Source: ANME-2 cluster archaeon
GTDB taxonomy: Archaea; Halobacteriota; Methanosarcinia; Methanosarcinales; Methanocomedenaceae
DNA length: 5,942 nucleotides
Assembly: GCA_023544605.1 (NCBI GenBank)
Contig: JAMJFQ010000038.1
Span: 8,792-14,733, forward strand
Direction: 5' to 3'
In this document: positions 1 to 5,188 of the stretch, piece by piece
Numbering within the stretch: the first letter of the stretch is position 1
Layout: each line of letters starts with the position of its first letter
Made by a program: the position numbers and the translations under genes
The notes under the pieces: generated by a model
What the model saw: only the letters and a program-made list of their open reading frames with translations
What the model was told of the DNA's origin: nothing
Database searches by the model: none

Positions 1-60
1 AAAGGTGCAACCCAATGTCCTGTGTGCGGCTCCACAGAGATAAAAGCAAGGATGTCATAA
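1..60 (+). CDS. C-terminal end of an unrecognised protein with a zinc-knuckle motif (partial)
   Basis: The first frame of the plus strand is open from the window edge to a TAA at 58-60 and encodes KGATQCPVCGSTEIKARMS. The CPVCG motif is half of a typical zinc ribbon or rubredoxin-like knuckle. The partner cysteines, if any, lie outside the window, or the knuckle is a lone C-terminal CxxC. The frame is supported only by this motif and the clean stop. The family cannot be named from 19 residues. It converges on the NifU-like gene, with a 53-nt gap between the two stop codons. Confidence 0.6.
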   Translation, partial: KGATQCPVCGSTEIKARMS

Positions 61-113
61 CAGTTTCGGCAAAATAAGGGTCTACAGGTATAACTCATAA
101 GGCCATACATAGC

Positions 114-395
114 CTATTTTACTACTTCCACCTTTGTTACCCCGGGTACACTTTCTTTCAATGCTAATTCCAGTGCACCAATGATAGTGCCAGTGGGTAC
201 ACGGCAACTGCCGCAAGTAATCCCTTCCCGGGTATTATAATCCCTGAGGAAAGTACTGAAAGTAACAGGAACAGAGGTCCTGGAGATTCTTACTTTGACA
301 ATTCCATTTGCGATATCCACCAGTTCAATATCCCCGCCATCAGCCTGGAGGCTCTTTTGGAATTGTGCCATAACCTTTTTAATTGATTCTTCCAG
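114..395 (-). CDS. NifU C-terminal-domain (Nfu-type) Fe-S scaffold protein with an insertion
   Basis: Small single-domain protein of the NifU C-terminal family, whose members carry or transfer Fe-S clusters in the cytoplasm through a CxxC motif. Seen: the hallmark LQADGGDIELVDI, the strand GIVKVRI, then ITCGSC (the CxxC) followed by a helix and a terminal VPGVTKVEVV. Between the strand and CGSC lie about 20 extra residues (RTSVPVTFSTFLRDYNTREG) that typical members lack, since they read roughly VxLxGACxxC. The first ATG (369-371) leaves almost no N-terminal helix and has GG only two bases upstream. The in-frame codons just upstream encode LEESIKKV, which fits the usual N-terminal helix, but no ATG, GTG or TTG occurs before the next in-frame stop. 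A CTG at 393-395 has GGGGGT seven bases upstream, so I start there (93 codons before the stop). From the ATG the product is 85 residues. The domain call is firm; the start is inference. Confidence 0.82.
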   Translation of the reverse strand: MEESIKKVMAQFQKSLQADGGDIELVDIANGIVKVRISRTSVPVTFSTFLRDYNTREGITCGSCRVPTGTIIGALELALKESVPGVTKVEVVK

Positions 396-402
396 ATACT
401 TT

Positions 403-408
403 ACCCCC
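403..408 (-). promoter_or_regulatory. Ribosome binding site supporting the CTG start of the NifU-like gene
   Basis: On the minus strand GGGGGT stands seven bases before the CTG at 393-395. It differs from the core GGAGGT by one base. No comparable site stands at proper spacing before the ATG at 369-371, where only AAAGGTT directly abuts the codon. Confidence 0.4.
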
Positions 409-415
409 TGTTGAG

Positions 416-425
416 AAAATTATTT
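416..425 (+). promoter_or_regulatory. TATA/BRE-like element for the amidotransferase-like gene
   Basis: AAAATTATTT is centred about 30 bases before the ATG at 452, where a TATA box with a purine-rich BRE side would place transcription initiation at or within a few bases of the start codon. No Shine-Dalgarno sequence precedes that ATG, so a leaderless transcript is likely. Inference from position. Confidence 0.35.
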
Positions 426-437
426 GCATCCGATGGG

Positions 438-448
438 TAATATATATT
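438..448 (-). promoter_or_regulatory. TATA-like box for the NifU-like gene
   Basis: The minus strand reads CAATATATATTA here, an archaeal TATA-like box. A start of transcription about 25 bases downstream would fall near 420 and give a short leader that contains the GGGGGT site. Inferred from spacing and composition only. Confidence 0.4.
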
Positions 449-451
449 GTC

Positions 452-1012
452 ATGCCTGATATTGGTCTGATCTGGGATACAAAATTATTATTTGAAAAAT
501 TATTTGTGGAACATGGTTTTGATTACCAGCCAATACATCCCACTTCCATCGGTTCACCCTTTATTCCAAAATTTAAACTTGTGATCATCCCTACAGGTTT
601 TGCCAATCCCCAGTATTCCAATGTCCTGCCCTCACTTATACGCAACAGTACCAGGATAGGGAGTTTTATTGAAGCAGGAGGTACATTACTGGTCTTCGGA
701 GCCCTGATGGATTCCTATACCTATGACTGGTTACCTTTGGATCTAGCGTATATACAGCGCTATGGTCCTGTGGAACTGTCCCAAAAGTCCAGAAGTGAAG
801 CTTCACTGCTGATTGCGGATTCTAAACCTGAATGTGATGGTTATTTCAGTTCCTATGACGGGGACTGCATCATGGTGACCGGATCAGATGAACCAGTGCT
901 TGTGACAAAGGAGTATGGTGAAGGATTGATCATCGCCACCACCATCCATGAATTTCCCACACCTGAATTTATCAGGTGGGCGCTTGACGGCTCAAAACCT
1001 GCCAGCCTTTAG
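452..1012 (+). CDS. Glutamine amidotransferase-like (class I GATase/DJ-1 fold) protein, probably non-catalytic
   Basis: A 186-residue protein I do not recognise by name. The layout resembles the class I GATase/DJ-1/ThuA-like flavodoxin-type fold: an N-terminal strand and helix, then LVIIPTGFANPQ (about residues 43-54), then the FIEAGGTLLVFGA turn (about 72-84), and a C-terminal GEGLIIATTIHEFP segment (about 157-170). In active amidotransferases the turn after the GG carries the nucleophilic Cys in GxCxG; here it reads VFGALMD, so no nucleophile is visible and hydrolysis is unlikely. I chose the ATG at 452 over one at 383 because the extra 23 residues do not resemble the fold and would overlap the N-terminal codons proposed for the divergent NifU-like gene. 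There is no ribosome binding site, which fits a leaderless message. It is convergent with the DUF1894 gene 35 bases away. A binding or regulatory role is possible, but the function is unknown. Confidence 0.72.
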   Translation: MPDIGLIWDTKLLFEKLFVEHGFDYQPIHPTSIGSPFIPKFKLVIIPTGFANPQYSNVLPSLIRNSTRIGSFIEAGGTLLVFGALMDSYTYDWLPLDLAYIQRYGPVELSQKSRSEASLLIADSKPECDGYFSSYDGDCIMVTGSDEPVLVTKEYGEGLIIATTIHEFPTPEFIRWALDGSKPASL

Positions 1013-1047
1013 TGGTATAACTTAATTCCATTCTACTCTAATTCACT

Positions 1048-1332
1048 CTACTTCACTTTACTGGCCGTTTTTTTTAGTTTTTCAATCTCTTCCTGACTGT
1101 TAATACGAAGCACAAAGGTACCGTGGCACGGCTTTGTATAGGGGAATATTATATTCTCGCCATCCACTCCCACATAGATGGGTGGGACACCGATAATGAA
1201 CACATCGAACATATGATATCCGGGCGGGACAATATAGAGCTCTTTGTAGTTGGAACGGAGGTATGATGCACATTGCTTGAACGTGACCTTGGACAGCAGT
1301 ACTTCATATTTCATTTCGTCAATGCAGCCCAA
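1048..1332 (-). CDS. DUF1894 family protein (methanogen-conserved)
   Basis: A 94-residue protein that I place in the DUF1894 family, known mainly from methanogens and of unknown function. Seen: an N-terminal GCIDEMKYEVLL, a PPGY turn (about 36-39), IGVPPIYVGVDGENIIFPYT, then KPCHGTFVLRI (Cys about 69), and a lysine-rich helical tail. There is no signal peptide or membrane segment, so it should be cytoplasmic. I start at the TTG at 1330-1332 because a very strong GGAGGTGG lies four bases upstream; this makes the gene overlap DUF1890 by 22 bases. An ATG at 1312-1314 would give the neat ATGA stop/start overlap but has no ribosome binding site. An upstream ATG at 1393-1395 would add 21 residues that merely mirror DUF1890 coding. 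It is the last gene of the run, and the overlap implies coupled expression with DUF1890. Confidence 0.82.
   Translation of the reverse strand: MGCIDEMKYEVLLSKVTFKQCASYLRSNYKELYIVPPGYHMFDVFIIGVPPIYVGVDGENIIFPYTKPCHGTFVLRINSQEEIEKLKKTASKVK
1067..1082 (+). terminator. Oligo-T terminator candidate for the amidotransferase-like gene
   Basis: About 55 bases past the plus-strand stop codon come eight Ts, AG and five Ts. Archaeal transcription commonly ends at U-rich tracts without a hairpin. The tract lies inside the 3' end of the convergent DUF1894 gene, where it encodes lysines, so it could simply be coding sequence. Confidence 0.35.
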
Positions 1333-1796
1333 CGTTCCACCTCCGATCTTACTTTTGACTTCAGCGGCCTGGGATTGTGAACTGCTTTTGCCCATATATG
1401 CTTTAGCCCCAGGTCATCACACTCCTGGGCCAGGGCTTGTGCATCTTTTCCAAAGATGATACCCACACTTTCACCGCTTACCAGTGCACTGGCAGTGGCC
1501 AGATAAGACACCCCTGCATCATTGTGGATGAACACATAACAAACATCGGCATCATCATGCTTCTGGGCAAGAGCGCCGATAGTGCCATCAAGGTCCGCGG
1601 TATCTCTGATATAATGTCCTGCCGGGTCTGATGTCCTGACCAGTTCAAGGGCGGCATTATTACCTGCTATTACGACCTGTGCGCCACGCTTTTCCAGCAG
1701 GTCTGTGAGATATATTGCCAGGCTGGTCTGCACCGGCACTTCAGGACATCCCAATAATAAAATAGCCCTGGGCCCGGGTTTTTTTGTATTATTCAA
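1311..1796 (-). CDS. DUF1890 family protein (methanogen-conserved)
   Basis: A 161-residue protein matching the DUF1890 family, which is conserved in methanogens and usually accompanies DUF1894. Its biochemical role is unknown to me. Seen: AILLLGCPEVPVQTSLAIYL near the N terminus (about residues 11-30), then a helix, QVVIAGNNAALELV, SDPAGHYI, a central VCYVFIHNDAGVSYLATA, and GESVGIIFGKDAQAL. The alternating strand/helix pattern suggests a Rossmann-like alpha/beta fold. No signal or membrane segment is visible, so it is probably cytoplasmic. The start is a TTG at 1794-1796, with AGGAGAG six bases upstream; that site overlaps the stop codon of the marker 14 gene, and the intergenic gap is only 11 bases. 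Its 3' end overlaps DUF1894. Both arrangements point to a single message and coupled translation. Confidence 0.85.
   Translation of the reverse strand: MNNTKKPGPRAILLLGCPEVPVQTSLAIYLTDLLEKRGAQVVIAGNNAALELVRTSDPAGHYIRDTADLDGTIGALAQKHDDADVCYVFIHNDAGVSYLATASALVSGESVGIIFGKDAQALAQECDDLGLKHIWAKAVHNPRPLKSKVRSEVERWAALTK
1337..1344 (-). promoter_or_regulatory. Ribosome binding site that sets the DUF1894 start
   Basis: Minus-strand GGAGGTGG, near-perfect complementarity to the archaeal 16S 3' end, sits four bases before the TTG at 1330-1332 (seven bases from the GGAGG core). It lies inside the DUF1890 coding sequence and is the main reason for choosing the TTG. Confidence 0.75.
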
Positions 1797-1802
1797 AATA
1801 CA

Positions 1803-1809
1803 CTCTCCT
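1803..1809 (-). promoter_or_regulatory. Ribosome binding site for the TTG start of DUF1890
   Basis: Minus-strand AGGAGAG lies six bases before the TTG and shares bases with the TAG stop of the marker 14 gene (1808-1810). Terminating ribosomes would sit on the reinitiation site. Confidence 0.65.
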
Positions 1810-3343
1810 AAGCCATTGAACGTTCCATATCCGATCCTTTCGATGTCAATTTTTGCATCTCTTTTTCATCAATACGCCCGCTGCCCTGTATCTTCATGCG
1901 CTCTTTCAGGACACACCGGCCGCCCCTACTGCCACCCAGTGGGTTTTTAGGGGTACCCAGTGAATTCATACACCTGGCCATGACCGCAGCGCCCCTGGCC
2001 AGCCCGTCATCCACGAACACCACGTTGTGCTCTGGTGCATCGTATAGACCGAGTTTCTTAATTTGGTTGAGAATCAGAACAGGTTTGCAGCCCGTGATGG
2101 CTGCACGCCCGGTAAATCCAATGGCGGTCTTCTCGGTGATCAGGTCGTGGTCCAGGGCAACCTTCACAAGCCGCTGTGCCATATTGGCACATACCGTATC
2201 CACAACAGCGAAAAGTGTGGAAAGACCGTATCGTTCATAGACCTCTCCCCCTATCTTTGAGAGTTTTTCCAGGTCTGAACCGTTCTCTCCCACATCACAG
2301 CCAATAAGGGTCACCCCGATCACCTGTGCTGCTTTGGGATTTACGGGTACACTTCCGTATCTGCTGACATTCTCAGGGACCACTCTTATGGATATTAGGT
2401 CGTTGATCTTAGTCGCATACTCATGTATGACCCTGTCCCGAAATATCCACGTGAGCAGTCCGACTGGCTTGTTCTTGAACAGGTCAAGTGCAGTACCCAC
2501 TTTTTCATCCACCAGATGGGTGCCCTTGATAAGGGCATCAGGGACGGCACCGGCATACCCTGCAAAATTCCCGATGGTCCTGGCATAGGGGCTGTCGTCA
2601 TTGGTGATACGACCATCCAGGGTTGTGCCAAAATCAATGGACATGCATGCGTTTCGAAAATCAATACCAGCCCATTTTGCCCCTTCCTTGATACCTGCAG
2701 TAGCCAGTTCACCTTCCATCTCATTTGCCACCACTTCAAGACCCGAGGCACCTGTTGGAGGAAGTACACCACCCACTGCACCCGTAAATACGATCTTTTT
2801 AATCAGGCTGAACTTCCTGAAACGACGGGGTACATTATCTATCGACATGGCAGGTATCATGTTCTTGGGGGGGACACCAGCACTCATACACCCGTCTGCC
2901 AGGGCTTTGACAAAGTTGCCCACCTCATCAGGTGAGTCGAATCCTGCCACCACACCGGTTGAGCGTACCACAAAATGAAGGTCTTCCTTGATATCAAGGT
3001 TGGCGCTCTGGACAGATTCTATGAGGGTATCGCGCACCAGTTCTGAAACCGATTCCCTTGTAAAGGGCACCCCGGTGAGGGTCTTGCCAAATATCTCTTC
3101 ATTTGGCCTGGGACTCCTTACGTCCCGGGTCATTTTTACGGTCTTGTTGACCAGGCTTGTTTTGCCATCCTCCAGATTGGTGGCGGTGAGAATGGATTTG
3201 GTGGTGGTATTGCCCACCTCAACTGAAGCCACAATGAAGTAAGGTTTGGATTTCAGGTCCAGCAATCTAACGTAAGGATTTTCAGATATCCTGGGTTTTG
3301 GACCGAAGCACCGGTTGGAAAGAATTTTTAAGGATTTGTACAT
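1808..3343 (-). CDS. Methanogenesis marker protein 14 (ASKHA-fold-like)
   Basis: A 511-residue protein that I recognise as methanogenesis marker 14, a family tied to methane-metabolising archaea and of undetermined function. It looks like an ASKHA (actin/Hsp70/sugar-kinase) ATPase. Seen: SVEVGNTTTKSILTA (about residues 40-54) resembles the phosphate-1 loop; SIDFGTTLDGRI (about 235-246) resembles the phosphate-2 loop; and GFTGRAAITGCKPVLIL (about 409-425) with VVFVDDGLARGAAVMARC (about 441-458) resembles the adenosine-binding C-terminal lobe. ATP binding is therefore inferred. The preferred start is the ATG at 3341-3343, with AGAGGT nine bases upstream. A GTG/ATG pair at 3416-3418/3413-3415 would add 24-25 residues, but its only GGTG motif abuts the codon and the extra sequence is AT-rich and unlike the family core. 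It lies downstream of trm1 and 11 bases before DUF1890. Confidence 0.87.
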   Translation of the reverse strand: MYKSLKILSNRCFGPKPRISENPYVRLLDLKSKPYFIVASVEVGNTTTKSILTATNLEDGKTSLVNKTVKMTRDVRSPRPNEEIFGKTLTGVPFTRESVSELVRDTLIESVQSANLDIKEDLHFVVRSTGVVAGFDSPDEVGNFVKALADGCMSAGVPPKNMIPAMSIDNVPRRFRKFSLIKKIVFTGAVGGVLPPTGASGLEVVANEMEGELATAGIKEGAKWAGIDFRNACMSIDFGTTLDGRITNDDSPYARTIGNFAGYAGAVPDALIKGTHLVDEKVGTALDLFKNKPVGLLTWIFRDRVIHEYATKINDLISIRVVPENVSRYGSVPVNPKAAQVIGVTLIGCDVGENGSDLEKLSKIGGEVYERYGLSTLFAVVDTVCANMAQRLVKVALDHDLITEKTAIGFTGRAAITGCKPVLILNQIKKLGLYDAPEHNVVFVDDGLARGAAVMARCMNSLGTPKNPLGGSRGGRCVLKERMKIQGSGRIDEKEMQKLTSKGSDMERSMA

Positions 3344-3352
3344 GGATTTATG

Positions 3353-3358
3353 ACCTCT
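3353..3358 (-). promoter_or_regulatory. Ribosome binding site that sets the marker 14 start
   Basis: Minus-strand AGAGGT, nine bases before the ATG at 3341-3343. It favours this start over the GTG/ATG pair near 3418. Confidence 0.5.
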
Positions 3359-3425
3359 ATGTGATGATAATATAGATAAAGTTTTATTTATTACGGTTTG
3401 GTATAAACCATACATCACCTAAAAA

Positions 3426-4598
3426 CTATCGGTGATCTTTCCTCTGGAGATCAAGCTCATGGAGTATCTTGTATATCTGCTCCACATCGGCATCAGTTTT
3501 GAAACCGGTACCGGAAAAATGTGTTCTTGAAGCCATAAACCCTGCATCTTTGAGCGTTTCTATCAGGGTATCAATAGAACCTGGTGATACCCGGATTTTT
3601 TTACAAAGCCAGTGCTGGTCATAAAAGGTAGGAATGTTGAGTTCATCTTTGCAAAAGGCAACGATCTTCATTGCTTCTTTGCATTTTCCATGCTTTCTTA
3701 TTTCCAGTTCCTCCAATATCACCTCACAAAAACCTGGTTCCTGGATGCTGCCCAACCACAGGGGTCCGGCTGATTTAAGGGATTTTTGGCAGTTGGGACA
3801 CTGGGATGGCAATTCTGGCGCAAGTCCATGTTCCCAGGACCTGAAACCACAGTGGAAGCAGTGGTAGATAAAACCCATCATTTCCATGGTGGTATCGGCC
3901 GGAGACACTCCTTTTATGATTTCAAGATAGACCCTTACATAGTGGCGTGTTGCATGAGTGAGCAGTACATTGATCCCTTTATCTCTTCGTGCCAGTGCCC
4001 TCGCCGCCGCCCCCAACAGTACCCGGGCGCCCATTTCCCTGTGATATTCAGTATTCAGTGGTACAGCTGCATATTTGCGGATACCTGACTTCAGGTGTGC
4101 ACCGCACAGTGGCGCCGTATCAGTAGCAGTGATACACAATAGTTTTTGAGTTGAGCGGGCTGCAGAGTCAAGATATGGTGCCGGAGAGCCAAAGGGGTCA
4201 AGGTCAACAATATCGAATACTTCCTGATGCATCAGCGTATTGGCATTCTGGTGCGAGGACGTACAGGTATCTTCAAGAGCGTTCAGTCTGATATTTTCCT
4301 GTATCAGGTCATAAGCATCCTGGTTCCAGTCATTAAGCCGGCACTTTGTACCAACCTCACTGGCCATACGAATACCCCTGATGCCTGATGCAGACATAAC
4401 ATCGGCATAGGAGATGGAACTCGGGTCAACCCTTGCCCGGTCGATAAAACCTGAGACTGCTGCTATAGTAATATCCCGGTTCAATTCCATCTCAGGATTA
4501 TAAAATACCGTGGTTGAAGAAGGAGGAAGATCAGAAGAATCATCAGGGAAGGGAATCCTAAGTCGGACTGCCCCCTCACCAATGACTGATGTGTTCAT
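3426..4598 (-). CDS. trm1: tRNA (guanine(26)-N2)-dimethyltransferase Trm1
   Basis: Archaeal Trm1 transfers methyl groups from S-adenosylmethionine to N2 of G26 in tRNA, in the cytoplasm. The 390 residues are close to the usual length of archaeal Trm1. Seen in order: VFYNPEMELNRDI (31-43), the family's N-terminal signature; ADVMSASGIRGIRMASE (65-81), the SAM-binding glycine loop; DLDPFGSP (132-139), the motif IV catalytic region with its acidic residues intact; a mid-protein zinc-ribbon-like pair CFHC (247-250) and CPNC (267-270); and a C-terminal winged-helix-like region. No key residue appears missing. The ATG is six bases (TATATA) after the stop of the upstream lipoprotein and lacks a clear ribosome binding site, so translational coupling or a promoter inside the lipoprotein gene is likely. 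Marker 14 follows on the same strand. Confidence 0.95.
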   Translation of the reverse strand: MNTSVIGEGAVRLRIPFPDDSSDLPPSSTTVFYNPEMELNRDITIAAVSGFIDRARVDPSSISYADVMSASGIRGIRMASEVGTKCRLNDWNQDAYDLIQENIRLNALEDTCTSSHQNANTLMHQEVFDIVDLDPFGSPAPYLDSAARSTQKLLCITATDTAPLCGAHLKSGIRKYAAVPLNTEYHREMGARVLLGAAARALARRDKGINVLLTHATRHYVRVYLEIIKGVSPADTTMEMMGFIYHCFHCGFRSWEHGLAPELPSQCPNCQKSLKSAGPLWLGSIQEPGFCEVILEELEIRKHGKCKEAMKIVAFCKDELNIPTFYDQHWLCKKIRVSPGSIDTLIETLKDAGFMASRTHFSGTGFKTDADVEQIYKILHELDLQRKDHR

Positions 4599-4604
4599 TA
4601 TATA

Positions 4605-5063
4605 CTATACCACAGTGACGTTCATTTTCTTATTTTCCCTACCCTTGAGGTAGAACGTATATACACCAGGTTCGGTGAAAGTATAATTTACCTGCCTCAT
4701 ATAACCGAGGTACTGTTCATCCTCCCATATACCGTTCTCATTAACAAGCACCCGCGCCTGTCTGGTATCCTCAAAGTTCCTCCAATTGAGGTTGTCGCCT
4801 ACATGTATTTCCCTGTCCCCCACAGGTATGAACATATAATTGTCTATCCTGATCAAGTATTGTTGTGGGTCTGGTGGTGTAGTGGGCTCGGTAGTGGGTT
4901 CAGCCGTCTTTTCGGTAGTTCCGTCCTCGGTGCCATCGGTTGTAGGGACAGCAGTCGGCGTTCCATCAATTTCCGGTTCAGTGTCTGTACAACCCGAACC
5001 AAATACTGATAACGTCAACATTGCACTGACAAGCATAATTAACAAAGCATGCTTATATTCCAT
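4605..5063 (-). CDS. Lipoprotein with cupredoxin-like domain lacking copper ligands (proximal copy)
   Basis: A 152-residue predicted surface lipoprotein of unknown function. Seen: a hydrophobic signal segment (about 5-21) ending in GSGC with lipidation Cys25; a Thr/Pro/acidic linker (about 26-67); and a C-terminal beta domain (about 68-152) with the cupredoxin pattern, including IDNYMFIP, EIHVGDNLNWRNFED and YTFTEPGVYTFYL. In copper proteins of this fold a His follows the W-x-N strand and a C..H..M loop follows the GxYxY strand. Here Arg104 stands near the first position, and the last loop, YLKGRENKKMN, has neither Cys nor His, so a type 1 copper site is absent. NYT (126) and NVT (148) are possible glycosylation sites. 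The start is well set by TGAGGTGA seven bases upstream. It is a paralogue of the distal lipoprotein and lies six bases before trm1. Confidence 0.85.
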   Translation of the reverse strand: MEYKHALLIMLVSAMLTLSVFGSGCTDTEPEIDGTPTAVPTTDGTEDGTTEKTAEPTTEPTTPPDPQQYLIRIDNYMFIPVGDREIHVGDNLNWRNFEDTRQARVLVNENGIWEDEQYLGYMRQVNYTFTEPGVYTFYLKGRENKKMNVTVV

Positions 5064-5070
5064 ATGTTAT

Positions 5071-5078
5071 TCACCTCA
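5071..5078 (-). promoter_or_regulatory. Ribosome binding site of the proximal lipoprotein gene
   Basis: Minus-strand TGAGGTGA, seven bases before the ATG at 5061-5063, is a near-ideal archaeal Shine-Dalgarno sequence and fixes the start. Confidence 0.75.
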
Positions 5079-5109
5079 TAAGTCCATAACTAACCCAATA
5101 ATTTCTTCG

Positions 5110-5143
5110 TCCCACTATTAATATGTTCGCTGTTTATTTTAAC
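5110..5143 (-). promoter_or_regulatory. AT-rich promoter candidate for the proximal lipoprotein gene
   Basis: Two TATA-like stretches occur on the minus strand: TTAAAATAAAC (about 5132-5142) and ACATATTAATAG (about 5113-5124). Either would give a leader of roughly 30-50 bases that includes the strong ribosome binding site. If real, this gene and possibly trm1 start a transcript here. No other feature was seen in the 125-base gap 5064-5188. Confidence 0.35.
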
Positions 5144-5188
5144 AATAGGGGTTACGTATCAATGCAAAGTCTGGTACGTTTGGCAATT

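Noticed and set aside
100..115. AGGC-N8-GCCT hairpin followed by ATTTT between the two convergent left-end genes
   Set aside because: It has only four base pairs, overlaps the NifU-like stop codon and has a weak T-run. Not enough to call a terminator.
383..451. N-terminal extension of the amidotransferase-like protein from an ATG at 383
   Set aside because: The extra 23 residues do not look like part of the fold, they cover the divergent promoter and the proposed start of the opposite gene, and no ribosome binding site supports them.
2395..2781. 128-codon minus-strand open frame inside the marker 14 gene, rich in Trp and Met
   Set aside because: It lies wholly within the marker 14 coding region in another frame, its composition is odd, and it has no domain signature.
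2423..2978. Long plus-strand open frames opposite marker 14
   Set aside because: They are antisense to a gene with clear motifs throughout, are His/Cys/Ser-rich, and show no recognisable protein pattern.
4803..5121. Plus-strand open frames opposite the proximal lipoprotein, rich in Val/Ser/Gly
   Set aside because: They are mirror images of the Thr/Pro-rich linker on the other strand, with no start signal or domain.
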